This document shows, in pieces, positions 25,901 to 40,900 of a stretch of 60,000 bases of DNA. The DNA lies in the NCBI RefSeq assembly GCF_910592395.1, contig NC_088312.1, positions 10,046,001-10,106,000 of the forward strand, written 5' to 3'. A program made the translations under genes and the position numbers. Positions within the stretch are counted from its first letter, which is position 1. The number at the start of each line of letters is the position of its first letter. Below the pieces are notes generated by a model. It was not told where the DNA came from and ran no database searches. It was given only the letters and a program-made list of their open reading frames with translations. The DNA is from Lineus longissimus. Its lineage: Eukaryota > Nemertea > Pilidiophora > Heteronemertea > Lineidae.

Positions 25901-28900
25901 TTTTTTCAGAGATTGTGTGTCCATGTTTGGAACCACCGCGTGCTGCTCTGATGAACGTAACCAACTATTTACTTGGCGGCGTTGCAAGTTTTGAGTGTCT
26001 TCCCGGATACGTGTTAAGTGGTGGTGTCCATTCTATATGTACCGGCGACGGTTCGTGGAAAGGGACCAATCCTACGTGCACGAGTAAGCTTCGGTATTCT
26101 TTGAAGTTTGAGGGAATGTTCAGTGAGGTGTTTTCAAGTTTTATTTTACTGAACTCAGAATACAGTTCGTTGTACATTGTACATAGCCCCAGGAGGAACA
26201 GTTCTGAGAACGATAATTCGGTCCTGAGAACGAAAGTTCAAATGAATTGGAGATGGCATTCGAAATGTTCGAGAAATTTCAGATTTTAAATAGCAAATAT
26301 GGATCCCCTATTTGGAGAAGTGCGGTGTCATTATACAAAACTTAGAACAATGTTTTTTTTTTTCAGAAATGACTTGTCCTGTACCTCCGGACGTTCCATA
26401 CACAACCAAGAAGGTCCATGGCGTGAACGTTGACCAGACTGTGTCCTACAGCTGCCGCACAGGGTATAAACTCGTCAGGGGAGACCTTGTATGGTCATGC
26501 CTTATCACCGGGCTTTGGAAGGGTGATGTGCCGATCTGTGATGGTAAGAACGATTTGTATATAGGGCCTACATAGGCTTACATATCGAATCGAATTCCAA
26601 TCCTTTGATATCGTTTCGACAGCCGACGAAAACGATTTCGGTATTACCCACCCTACCCCATGAGCTCTCCTTTATCAAAAGTCGACACATATCAATGGCC
26701 AAGAATTGCTTTGGACAACTAAACAGCGTTTTATATGCTACATGCGACCAAATTAGGTTGGACTTCCAACGGAATTCGACGACGAGAATGCTTACACCCC
26801 TTTGCAATAATGAGAGCCTTCGTATTTTGGTCTCAAAATTTACGTATGTCGTTATCAAAAAAATTGAATTCAAGTAAAGCTCTTTTTACCGTTCTTATTT
26901 CAGTGATAGAATGTCCTTCTCCCGAAGACATTCCAAACACCAAATTGCTCACTACTTTAAATAATTTCGTAGTAAACACAAGTATACGATATGAATGTGA
27001 TAGCGGGTATCAGATTGCTAGCGGCAACCAGACCAGATTGTGTGAGAACAATGGTGCCTGGTCAGGGGTGGCCTTACATTGTAAAGGTAATTTGAAGCAT
27101 CTTCTTTTATGATATTACCAGTTAAACCAAAGCGTTTCATGAAAACGTATTCTTATTGCTTACTTGGCAATTCCTTCATTTTCCTCATCTATACTCCCAT
27201 TTATCAGACTTGAGAGGGAAGACCCCAATATCTTGTTCCTTCTATTTTATATTTTGTAAAATATATCATTATAAGAGCGGGATATTCGGAACTTACTATC
27301 TATACTAATGCAACTATTTACGGAGATACGCTGATGGTTTTCTTTCTGTATCCGTCCCCCTAGAATTTTAAAGAAATTACAAACAAAATGCTTATTTTCA
27401 TAAAATGTAACGTACGTCTCTATAGCGTAGATTTTCAATCGGTCTTGCAGGTACCCTTGAAATAATATCTCTCCGTTACGCATGGTAACGTAGCCGATTT
27501 CGGGGTGTTTGAATTTGGTGTTTCACGTGCATGCGCACAACACTTACACAAACGTACTCGGTGTCGAGACGACACGCCCTTGAATTTGTTGTACATGCAC
27601 GTAGCTTTTTAAGAGAAGTATCATCGTCATGTGTACAAAATGTCGGCATTATTTACACACGTGCTTTACCTTGGCCTTCCAGAGATAGAATGCCCCGAAA
27701 TTCCTCCATTGCTCAACGGTACCTCTGTGACCAGCGGGCAGAGATATGGAGACGTTGTCGCTTTCTCGTGTCGGACTGGCTACTACCTTTCCGAGGGCAG
27801 CCTTAAGAGGTTTTGCGTGGCAAATAAGACATGGACGGGGCAACAGCCGGTCTGTGCAGGTAAGACTGAGACAAAGATACAGCTATATGAAATAATGCAC
27901 ATGCGATGATTAAATACAATGTAAAAAGTTATAGCTCGACTTCTATGATACGATGAAGTGGTTTGGGTTTGTACGCATTGCCGCGATTTTTGCTGAAGAA
28001 GTGACGCTGGTCAGGTTACGGGGACCTCCCTATAGTTTAGAGTGTTCTCGGAACCTTGAAGAAAAATGGTACCAGAGTAACGAATAGCGCGCTTTGGTTT
28101 CCCAGGCTTTTAATAACGGATGACTGTTGCCCAGTTAGGACCATCTGTATTTTGCAGCTGTAACCTGTCCGCCGCCTCCAAATATTGTGAACGCGGAGCT
28201 GGCAGTGTCTCCCCAAACCAGCTACCGGTCATATGAGAGTGTCCGGTATGCATGTTTAAGTGGATACGAGCACACGAGAGGTGGTTTAGGTATCTCTTGT
28301 CTTCCAAGCGGTTCGTGGTCGGATAATATACCGGTGTGTACAGGTACGTCAGCAATGAAAAAACAGTGATTACTAATAACTTTCATATATTTTAGTACTC
28401 GACTCAGATCAATAATGATTAATTAGCTATAGTGCATCCAAAATACTTGACTTTGTCTAAGTATTGTGTGCATTACCGACGAGTTGAGTCCCCGGTGTCA
28501 AAACATATTCCATTACATCGAATATGTTGGTAGAGATGTTGAGGAGTTGATTTCCATTATCAAAACATGTTGTCCGTTTTATCAATATTCCCGGCGAGAG
28601 TTCCAAAAGTGTTGGGGAAGGGTACTCTTTCTCGGGGATGTGTCAAACGCTAGAATAGGTATGTCTGCGGTTATTACTTTCCGTTGCTGTTGAGTTGCAT
28701 GTAGTGTCTCAGTCAATTAAAGCTCTATGTTACTTATTCCAGAAATAAAATGTCCTGAACCCACAGCAATGCCGAATGGCCTTGCCATCGGGCATGGCGT
28801 TGGTCTAGGAGATGTTACCACGTACCAATGCAATACAGGGTATAAGATATCAACGGGAGAGTTGTATTCGTTCTGCCTGGCGAATAAAACATGGTCATCC

Positions 28901-31900
28901 CAGCCACCTTCCTGCAAGAGTGAGCATAACTATTTGGCGTTCTAGGAAAGTGCAAATATTTCAAAGTCAAATATGATATATCCTCGGTGTGGTGTAATTG
29001 TCGTAGCTCGACCGAGTACATTGGTGTGGGGAAGGTCGTACCGTTACAGTAACTATTCGATTGCTACGTCACAGAGGCATGTTTCCGTTTCCGTTTTTCG
29101 ATAAAAATTATTGACGCCAAGTACGATCATCATCTACCAGTATTAGCCATTCTGTGCGTGATGGTTTAACATCAGCAGATTTCTTCCTTGCAGAGGTTAC
29201 TTGTCCGTCGCCCCCAATGATACAAAACGGGAACAGGGCATCAAAAACAGCCTCCTTTGTTGTAAATGACACAGTTTCTTTCCTTTGCCTCGATGGTTAC
29301 GAAGTGACGAGTGGCGACAACACATGGCGATGTAAAAAGTCAGGTACATGGTCAGGAGCACTGCCTGTATGTGAAGGTATGATTATCATCTGACCTGCTT
29401 GCGTCGAGGTTGTTTCGGAAGTAAATTTCAGTTGATCGATTTTCATCAACTTACTTTTAGTCAAATTCTAAATCAGTGAATAATCTTTCTTTTCAGCGAT
29501 TTCGTGTCAGACACCAGTTGCGCTTGAGAATAGCATAATCACTCTGAAGAACAATAAATACGGTGATCAAGTTTTTTACAAGTGCATGCCAGGATACACG
29601 GCGGCGGGAGGAAATGAAGTCCGAAGCTGCCAAGCGAATGGCAGCTGGTCAGGCACCCCTTTAAAATGCTCAGGTTTGTACTTTACATGTATGAAAAGAA
29701 TTGAAATATTGGCATCAGCGTGTTAGTTGAAGAATCTGATATCGCATTGCAGACGAGGAATTGGTGTTATTTCCTGTGGCGAGTTCATGTCGCTTTTCTA
29801 TCTAATCAGAAGCGCCTGATACTTTGTCTGCGGGGATAATGAAGAGAAATGAACCAATCACACAGAGGAATCATGTGTTGGAGAGAAAAATGATTTATTT
29901 TCCACATTACCATAAATTGTAGAAATGGGAGCAAGTTCAGTTGAATGTTGATCATCATCAAATTTGTGGAAACTGTTGACGCGGAGCACAAATGGAGTCA
30001 AGTAAACTACAGAAGTTACTTTGTGGTATCTATCTTATTTCAGTAATTTCATGTCAAGACCCAGAGACAATTCCGAACGCCATCTTGAACAGTTCGACTG
30101 CTCCATTTGTGTGGAATTCCACCATTTCTTACATCTGTGATATTGGATTTGAATTACCCGGTGGCGATCTCATTCGAAATTGCTCGATAGAAGGTACTTG
30201 GACAGGGACACTGCCCATCTGCAGAGGTAACGGCATATCTTTGGAACATCATGCGATATTATGGGTTATAAAAAAGTGTACACTACCATTTGGCGCTATA
30301 CAGGGCATATCAAAATATGAAACGAACTTTAATCTAAATTGATAATGCCACCAATGTTTCTGACCTTTGATGGATCGAAATGTGTTATTGTGGCAGCTGA
30401 ATGACAATTTTCTATTATTTTCTATCACAGAGGTATCATGTGGTAACCCAACTTCCATTCAGCGCGGTTTTGTGATGTACAATGGTGTGGCATATGGTGA
30501 CATTGCCATCTATAAGTGTGATGATGGTTATAAGTTGACTGGTGGCAGTGAAAAGCGGAATTGCCTGGCAAACGGTACCTGGTCCGGCGGAGCTCCGTCT
30601 TGTTACCGTAAGTTGTATCAAAGAAATTCACTGAAACACATGTCGGGTGCATAGTAGCTTTAGAAAAAGGTACGGAACGCTTCCTATAGAGTACCTTTTC
30701 CTTACACTGTCCCGTTTTGTTCTTTGACAAGGGAAAACCCTCCGATTAGGTGGTACCTGAGATTATCAATTTGATCAAAATGCCTAGATAGTTTTTGGTT
30801 TGATCTATAAAGACAGTGCACATGTCAAACAGCAACAGTGAAATTAATGTATCAGGATGGAGCATTGGATCTGGAGGGTGACATCTCATACTTCATTGGA
30901 TTTGGAATGGTTTTCTCGGAGAAGCACCCATAGCAGTTGTTTCGTCATCTGATATTCCAGCCTTTTCGTGCAATGCACCCCTTGCCCCCGGCCACGTGAA
31001 GGTGGTTTCATTCCCGAAGAGCTACGTCTTCAATTCGACGGTAGAGTATGATTGTCAACATGGATATGAACACAAGGGGGGCAACTTGACAAGGGTCTGT
31101 GAGAGTAATAGCAAGTGGTCTGGAGATCCACCCGATTGCCAAGGTAAGCTCTCAAGTAAAAAACTCGTTTATCAAGGGTAGAAACGTTATCAATAGTCTT
31201 GCATTATTACTACGAATGGGTAACTAGAAACGGTCCGGTCCATTTTACAGTTAGCGGAAGCAATAGCATTAGCGTTAAGTCCTCACACAGGATTATAAAA
31301 ATGGATGGAGACAACGCTGATTTACTGTCAACGCCAGCATCAATCAATAAAGCGGAGTAAGTAACTGGGGGCCCCGGTCGAAAAGCTCACATAGGAATAT
31401 ACATAGTTATAATTAGTTAATCAATTCTGTTTAAAGTTAGTACTGAATCTCCTTCCTTTAAACACAATGAACCCTATGACTTGATTCAGCGGATTTCACT
31501 GATCGCACGAGCACATTGCTTGCATATGGTTATTTAGTGTTGAGAAGGTTGAGCAGGATTTTGCGTTATGATTTCTTGTCAGGTTTTCTATAGTTTTTGT
31601 GTACTCATGTTTTCGAGACATGAACAAGGCGATCTATTGAGGAAATCCAGGTCATACTATAAGCGGCGCGCTGAGTGATCGGATACACGGTTCAAGCTGC
31701 CTCTAGGCAGTTACCGATTGCATTTACGTATCAGCTTTTTGTTCAAGTAATTTCATGTCGTGTTGTTGACCTCTATCTCCAGTAAACAAGGTAGATTAAT
31801 CTCCTTCTACGGAATAGGGCATGCAGCCTCCGAGTTTACCATGTCCTCAGCGCACATTCCCTTTCCCTATCCAACGTTAGGTGTTCGCTCCATTCCAAGC

Positions 31901-34900
31901 ACATGTGTTAGTTGCTGGTGTTGTACTTCTCCTAGTTTTTGCAAGGCCAGAAGGGCAACTTTTGTCTTCGGCATTTATGAATATTAAAAATACCTGCTTA
32001 TTAGGAGGAAGGCAAACTATTGAACTGCGATCTTAGTGTTGTCATCGCCGACATGCGCGTGACCCACTCAGTGACAAGAATGTATAAAAATATATTCTAG
32101 TAATCCAACGATCTCAGTTTGAATACGTCAGCTCTTTGAAACAGTAATCAATGGCTCACCGTGGTAAAAAGGCCAAATAAATCATTTTGCAACGTTCAAA
32201 CGAAGAAAGGTCCAAACGCGCTCTCTGAACTGATTATAAATTTGATATTGAAGAAATATTCGTATGGAGTCAAAATTTATCTTTGCACTTTTTTATAGAA
32301 ATAAGCTGCGGCTCTCTCACGACGAATCCGCACATGACGATTACACAAAACGGCTTCTACTACAGAGCCGTTGCGATCTACGCATGCGTAGACGGATACT
32401 CACGTGACAGTGGTGACGTCAACCGGGAGTGCTTGGCGAATGGAACTTGGTCGGGTGTGGCGCTGGCCTGCAAACGTAAGTCGACTGCATGGTAACGATC
32501 GGATCTTGTGGGTGATTTCAATTATTTCTCGATGCCGGTTGTTACAATAATAACGATATCACACTTTGCCGAGTGAATCGGTTAATATACTGAAGAAAAT
32601 CATTCGACATGCCTCTTGCCCTTTTCCGGGATTCTCTTCGGGATTTTTCATTAGAGATTTCAAATTTTCCTGGCATCATTTAGCCAGTTCTGAAACAGCA
32701 GCTGGTTCTATCTATTTCAACCTATCTCTCGATTCTGCATGACGATTTCAAAACGAATGCTTTTAGAAATAACCTGCTCGCAACCAGAGACGACGCCGAA
32801 TGCAAACTTTGCCACACCGGTTAAGGCGGACTACATCTATGCGGAGAAGGTTTCGTATGTCTGTGATCCTGGGTATGAGGTAGCTGGTGGGGATGTGCAG
32901 AGGACATGTCTGTCCGAGGGACGCTGGTCAGGAATACCTTTAATGTGCAAAGGTGAGTGCTCAAGAAGACTATTACTGAGATTTTTTTTGAACGTGCATG
33001 AATCGAAATTGTCACTGAGAATGAAGCTGCATACATGTTTGCCAATAACGATTAAACTGTAAACCGCAAATTATGACTACGACAGATACAGCTATGCCGA
33101 ATATATGACGCGTTGACACGAATGTTGCAAATTGAGTCATGTTCCACCAACAAATAATAAAATAGAAAGTACGTATTTGATATCGCTTATGTATTTATAT
33201 TTTACACTTTTTATTGAGCGGTAAAATTAGAACAAATGTCCAAATTAATAGCAATTAGAGAATATGGATATATTTAGCATAAATATATACATGTACTCAT
33301 TACGTATACGTCTTGTTGTAGCAAAATCCTGCGGTGACCCAAATGTGCTTACCAATACAACAGTTATGGGGACATCCATTCTGTTCGAAAGCAAGATGAG
33401 GTACAGTTGCGTCTCAACTTATAAGCAGACCGGCGGGGATGCCAGTAGAACCTGTCAGGCTGATGGGGTATGGTCTGGATCGCCATTAGTCTGCCAAAGT
33501 AAGGACGACCTATCATGTTGACTGATCTTTCTTACACTAAGAATTATGAGCTATACCTCCCTACTCTTTAAAATCAGGTCGGATTTTTAAACCGGTTCTG
33601 AGGCAGAAACTGATTGTCAATCTCTCTTTCTTCCTTGTTCATGCTGCTTTCCAGTTCAAAGTGTCAAGGTCTAGTTCCTGACACTGCCACGATTGCTGTA
33701 ATGCCTGGAGCATCATACTGTAACTTTATGCTATCCCTGTCTGAAAAAAAACTCATAAGAATTGCGCGGGATTCCCTCCTATTCAGCGCTTATACGTATT
33801 CCACCCACGTTTTATTTTAACTTTAACAACAAAACTATTTCCTCCCTTCCAGCTATGTTTCGATATTTTGTTTTTTGGAAAACAATTTTAGCAGATAATA
33901 TACGTCAGAGTATCATCTTAACTAGCAAAGACGTGACTTAGCAGTTGCATTGGTTGGGTCCCAGGTGATATTTGAGAATTCAACTTTTTCCCGATTCCGA
34001 GCAATCTTCATGTTAACCCTACGAGATCAATGACCGAGAAGGAGACACCCCGAAAAAGCTTTTCTTCGTGTATTGTTCGCGAAAAAAAGCTTTTTTTTAA
34101 TTAAAAGACCATGACTTTAAGATGAAAAACTGACAGTGAGACCTCCAATTCCGCTGTCATTTTCCAGATGTCAATGGTTCATTTCGCGCCTACGTTGAAT
34201 TGATCGCTTCAGGCTTAGCAGACATCCAGGTAATAACGAGTTGACGTCATGTCGCTGTCCAAACTCGAGACGACGTTTTTTTAAGGTTTATCTTCGTCAC
34301 GAGTTCCGAGAGGAGAATGATGTCGTCTGGAGCCGGCAGGACTGGTGACTTTTCCAAATCTAGGGGAAAAAACGACTGGGCTTGCTTAGGTTTGGTCGTG
34401 GTAAGGTGAAGTGGAAATACATGTAAGCTTGTACCATAATACGGCAGTCATTTAATTCGGCGTATTCGATTTCCTCAGATGGAGGAGCTCCATCAGGCCT
34501 CTCCTGAACGCCCTCCCGGTGGCAAAATAAACGAAAAAATTGATGAAGCAGTTTAGGATGGTCAGAAAGTATGAAAGGTAATACAAGTGCTGTTGCCAGT
34601 CACTTATCTGATCAGGAATAAAAAAATCGTCGAGAATGCTGACGATTTCATACGGAATTCCTAGTGACTCCAACATAATGAATGTTATCACCACAGCCAT
34701 CACTCGTTTAGTCGCTGAACTCGTTTGTTCACTTGGTTTACCTGAGTTTGTTAGCATGGTGTTTTTTCTCGGAGCTCTGAGCGCTATTAACACATTTGAT
34801 GTTAAAGCAATGAGCACCGTCATTGGCAAACAAGCCATCATAACTATATCAAAAGTATGAATGTAACCTATATTGTAAATGGGGCTGTAGTCATAAAGAT

Positions 34901-37900
34901 CAGAATGACCCCACCTCGGACGCATTCTGTCAACGCAAGGGTCGTAACGCCAGCGGACCTCAAAGCCGAGCGGAAGGGGGATACGGTACAAGAGTGACCC
35001 GCCAAACACGCACCCGACAGCGATGTACGCGTTTCTTTTTGTGCATAGGGACGCTGCTCTCAAGGGTCTGCAAACGGCTATAAACCGCTCAACAGCGACG
35101 CACACTGTGAGGTAGATGGACGCTGTCTTCGCAAACCAAAACGCCGCTAAAATATATCCGTATGCCATATTGAAAATTTCCATGTACGCATTGAACAAAA
35201 TCACATAATAATGCATTCGTCGTATTGTATTGCGCAATATTTCTATCAGCAAGACCATGCTGTCGGCTACGGCCAAGGCGCGAATGAGGATGGACGTTGA
35301 TGTAAAAGGGCGCTCGCGACCGACCACGATAAAGGCCAAACAATTCCCGGCCAGCCCGAGTGGTACGATTATCAGCATCAATGGTACTTGCGTGATGAAT
35401 CGTATGTAGTCCCTGGAACCGCTGAGTGTTTTAAATCTGTAACCCGAAGCGCATAGCACACCAGCAGGTGATGATACCAATGTTGTGATATTCGCCAAGG
35501 GCGCTATTGTTGTGAAAGCATCCATCATGTCCATTGGTTTGTGATTTCCTCATATACAGTAATGGTGCGCAACTTTCAGGGTATTGCCCGAAACTGAAAT
35601 TTGCCTGGGTCTTAGTAACATATGCACACTGTCACATATTACATTCACTATAAAACGGGGTATCAAAAGATTTATTTTCATCAGTGATTTCGACTGATCA
35701 CAATCAAAAGTCGTCCAACCCTGCGGCAGAGTCAACCTCCCGGCCGCACGAAACTACGATCCTTCCGCTCATAATCCAGCTGATCGCGTCTCTTTCTGCG
35801 AAATTTGTCTTTTTGTCACACAACGTGGTTCAGCAGTAACAATGAGAATTGTCTATCTTCTGATAGGAACGCTGAAGCAGAAGAAGTGTATCTTCTTCCC
35901 CTTCTTCTTCGAAAATGTTAACACACCAATTACCTAAAATGATTTTGATGATATTCCTGACTGTTTTTTGTAACTTTTACGTCTTTGTGGAAGATATCTA
36001 CAGCAAACGCTACGTTCATGTGACACTCGTTTGAGACAAACCTATCCAAAAACAATACAATGTTAACCAGTGTTACCTCATGATTCCCTGCGGTAGTGCG
36101 GTCTATCATGACAGTTTGATAGATTATAAATTGCGATGATCGATGGTTATATAACCGCCGACGAATATGTCTGTAGTGCGCCAGGAACACGAAGGCCCAA
36201 ATCATATCGGAGATGGTAAAATCGCGCACGCCGAATGCTCTGTTCGGGGCCAGGGCACAAGAAGGATTATATATGCTGATGATGATGGTGATGATGATTG
36301 AGTGTTCCCATGATCCTGAGTCTTGTGCTTCGCAAAAAGAAATTTATTTGATGATGATGATGACGATGAGGGTGATGATGATGATGGTTGAGTGTTCCCA
36401 TGATCCTCTTTTATTGTGTCAATTGGCAAACTTTGACCTAAATCGACACAATTCTGCACGCTCTTAGAAATAAATGTTTTGAACTTTGGAAGAATCCAAC
36501 ACATCGCATTCGAGGTTTTTCAGCTAAATAAAAAAACACCTAAATTGTTTTCAGAATAGCAAAAACACTTAGGGGTTATTCACATTGCTCAAAGACCTCT
36601 TAGTTTGTGTTCGCCAAAAAACTTTAAATGTTTTTCAATTTTACCTCTGGAGAGTGTGACATCATCTAACAGTCCTCATGTGAATAAACACCATCTTGTC
36701 GAAAGACACCTTATTTTCCTGACCTTCATTGCAGAAACTGGACGTATAGCTTCTGATCAGTGGCTTTGCAGTTCAGCATTGCGAACCAAATCACAATCAT
36801 CAGTGTTTGCCATTGAAACACAGCCCTTTATTATTTATTACATGAACGCCGGCGCATTGAATGGTGTACGTAGTAAATATGAATATCACATACTAGGTTA
36901 CAATCAAATAATCTCAGAAGAGATTCCTGATTTCAAAGCTTTCGTAATCTGAGTATCACCGAACAAACGGGTAATTCGTCCATTGTACGTGGGCTGCCAT
37001 AATTTGTTCTGGCGTTTGAGTAGATATGCGACATTCACAGATATCAGAGTTACGCGTTCATTTCAAAATTAATACTTCCAATCATAATAAAAAAATGTAT
37101 TTATTAACCTCGCCAATGCACTACAATTGTTCCACATAGACGTTGATAAAATGTGTGTTTTGGGACTCTAGACTAGTGCGGGCGCTTGCAGATATATTAA
37201 TTAAGGTGACCACATGAGATTTGGTAAAAAGGTCTAGAGAGAAATCGGTCGCGTGTTGTTGTTTGTTTTGATTGAGATAATCTGCTAAATTATCTGCTAG
37301 AGTTAACCTCACGTTCTTGCACACTATCACTTTACATTGCATGCATCTTTACTTTCCAGACCTATTCGCGATGACGCGCGATGACCTTGACCTTGGAGAC
37401 CAGCGTTTTGCGCAGTGGTGATGCGCCTGGGGCTATTTGTTGGGATGCAGTTGCTGAGCGAGCAGTTATAACTTTTATTGAACAGAAATTGAAGGCAGTA
37501 GGCTTTATCTAAGCCATTTACCAAATTGACGAGATAACTCGTCTGCGTGGGATATTTCTTGGTATGGGCGCAGGCGAGGTATATCACGACCAGTGTGCAA
37601 CTATTGCACTGAATATTGTCTTCTTTCTGAGTAAAAATATATATATATCGTGTCTTTATTTGGGCAAGTCAGAAAGTCATCATTTAAGGTGTGAGTTTTA
37701 TCTGTGTCTGGGTGTATAGCTTATGTAGATAGTAGGGTTTGCAAAAGCTAGGCGTCTTTAGGGTTTTACTCAAAAGGTTGTGTGTTTTTCTAATAGACAG
37801 ATGCAGCATATTAGCATTAGTTTGAATTTGAAATATTTAGAAATAGGCTAGATCGTCGTGTACTGCTTCCATTGTGCGCATGCGTCACCTTTATATTCAT

Positions 37901-40900
37901 TTTATTCTAATGATCTCCCTTTTTGGAAATTGCACATTTGCATGCAATCTCTTCCAGGGTGATGAAAAGAAATCACAGTTCTGAATATTTGTAACTGACA
38001 CATTGTTTCAAGCTAATAATTTTCGTCACTTGGATTGCTTTTGTTACAGTACATGTAAGCTGATAACGTTTAACGCAATGCTCCGAACTAATAGTTTCAA
38101 GAATGCATACTCTGATATTTTTGTCTCGATTCGAGAGAAAAACACGCATTTATTATTTTTATGGCTCCTAAATACACCTAATCCATTAATCTCTTCCAGG
38201 GACGGTCTGTCCGAAACCAATGAAAGATTCCCTTGGCCTTTTAGAATACGCGTTCTCAGGATTACACCCTGGCGACACTGTGATATATTTTTGCAAAACT
38301 GGACTAGAAGGAGAGCGGAGAAACATGACTATTGCACACTGCATGATAGATGGGACGTGGTCGCGAGAGCCACCAAGGTGTACCAGTGAGTAGAAGTTGA
38401 GAATCGGATCGCTCTTAGAACTATAGAATGTAAAGTTGATAGCGTCATTCCTATACCACGGACTTAAGTCCGTGTTCCTGCTGAAAAGGATAGCTTTGGC
38501 TTAGGACACATCCTACTCCCAAACCCCTAACTCTTGACGACAAGGCAGTCATTCCTGCTGATATTCAATAAATACCAGCCGGCTTTAATGACGAAACGAG
38601 TATAGAGGTCGATGGCCTGACCATGAGGTCGTCGCGATGATTTTTATCCAGAAAGTTAAGGTAATGGGATATCTTTTACAGAAATAAAGTGCCGAGTTCT
38701 CGAACCCGTGACCAATGCCAGTCAGGTGTTGGTTGGTGGGGACGTCCCTGGAGCCAATGTGTCGTATACCTGCGATATCGGGTACGCTCTTGAGGGAAGT
38801 TCGATCAGGTTGTGCCTTGCTGACGGAACTTGGAGCGGATATCCTCCAAGTTGCAGGCGTAAGTATACGGCCAAGGACTACCGCTAAGTCCCTCGTGAAG
38901 GTTTTTGAGATTCTGAAAAATCTTGAGGGATTTTCTATTTTGCTGAATGGATCCATGTGCTGGCCGAAAAACCTTTAAAATGTTTTTTTTCTTCAAATAC
39001 TCAAAAACCTTTTATTCTAAGGGCATTGTGAAAGATTGTTACGCTGGGATGACCGTGCTCATCCCTTCAAAACACCTTTCACATGGAATGTGTTCGAAAT
39101 GATGCTTTTTAATTCGTTGATCGTATCTTCATCAGTTGGTAACTTGAAAATACAAGAAAAAGATGTTCAATAAATTGTAAATTGCATGTACATATAAGCT
39201 TGATGTTATTGTTGTCCATTTCACGTTTTCAAAAACATCTTGTCAATCCTAACTGTAATGTTGCTGTTAATGACGATCGCTGTGAGTAGGAGTATGCAAC
39301 GTTCGTGATCTAATTCAATCCAGTCGCGTGATGTTAACATGTATGCACTGGAGGTCACTTGCTTGTTTACTAGTTGCAAATGCATGGCATTATTCTGCTG
39401 TATGCATGGTGCACTGCATGAAATTAAGCGGCACCCTGCAATTTTCCCTCTTCTACTGTCTCTGTGCATTACAATTATCACTAACTTTATCAAACGTTGT
39501 TTTCAGTGTTATTCTTCTTTGTCTTAGCGTTCGATTTACTATTTATGGCTATACCGCACAACCAGGCCTATGTCTCTTATAAACCTGGCTGTCGTCTTGT
39601 TCCTCCCTTGATCCCCAGAGCTTGGTCTCCAATGATGCACCGTATGGCCATGTAGCCAATCTCTCAGTATCTCACAGTGGGCAATTCTTGAGTACATGCT
39701 CTGGTGTCTGAATAGATGTGTGGCACTGGCGCCTTCCGGACTCAGCCATGACTGTTCATCCTCTTGAGGTGGGCAGTAATTGAATGTTAAGTACATTTTC
39801 ACCTATACATTTGTATTTATGGTCAGGCTGAGCATTATATCATATATACGCCATATTTTCGCTAACGTGTGTTATCGTTTTACGAGTTTATAAAAAAGGC
39901 CAAGACACTTAGCTGGGCAATAGTTCTGTCTGTGTGTCTCATATTAATCCCACATTTCACACATCACAATTTAGAACATCTTTGGGGTCTTTAATCAAGT
40001 TGTAGGGTACGAAGGGCGAGGGGCCTCTTCTACGTGCAACTTTGCTCATGCCCACTATAAGACTACGTCCATATCTCATCAGATCAAAATTTCTTCTCGA
40101 ATTTGTAGGAATCGACTGCGGGTTCCCCGAGTGTGCTCGTTTCTCCACGCTGGGGGGCGGTGGTATTCAATACGGGGACATCGTGACTTATAAGTGTTTT
40201 GATCAATATAAACCGACTCAGGGCAATACCATCAGAACGTGCCAAAGCAACAAGACATGGAGTGGATCGCCTCCGCAGTGCCAGCGTATGTATACTGTAT
40301 CACGTATCCTTCTTTGAATCAACAGTATATAGATTCTGGTCAGTGCAGGCAGGAAAATCGAAGGGCTAGCTCCCCGCGTTTACCCTTTCTGGTAACTGGT
40401 TATAAATTTACTTTCTATTGGTGTCTAAAGACAAAACAGTAATAATGCCATTGATGAAAGCTATTTTTCCACTTACACCAACGTCAAGTCTATATTCCAA
40501 AATAATGCGGCATAAAACAACAAAACTGCGTCAACTGCAATACGCTGGTACTAATACTATCTCAACTTTTATTTCAGGCGAGCCTGTTAAAGAAGTGGGT
40601 GGGTATCAGGTTGTAACTCCGGTTTGTTTACTGTTTCGCTAGAAATCGAGCCATTACTTAGTCTCGTGCGGGTTCTTGAACGCTCAGTTCCATGCCACTC
40701 AATGCAAAACTCCTAATTCTTCCCTCAGTACCTTCTTCTGCTTAAAGTATCATTTCCTCTCTATTTCTTTTCGTAAACGATTCAAGACTATACCCTCTAC
40801 TGTACTATAATTTGCTTGTAGTGCAGAGGTTGATGCCTAAAAAGTCCCTGATCTTAGAGTCATGGATGTGCAATGGATTTTAACATTAAAATTTCACTAT

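Noticed and set aside
31746-31790. CCP-like exon start (ISCRVVDLYLQ)
   Set aside because: Only about 14 bases match a real CCP exon start, a stop follows at once and no second half of the module exists.
36605-36952. 115-codon plus-strand open frame in the large receptor intron
   Set aside because: No recognisable motif, and AT-rich sequence of this length can be open by chance.
40578-40641. Possible short exon after TTTCAG (EPVKEVGGYQ)
   Set aside because: No donor keeps the phase-1 pattern and the frame soon stops.
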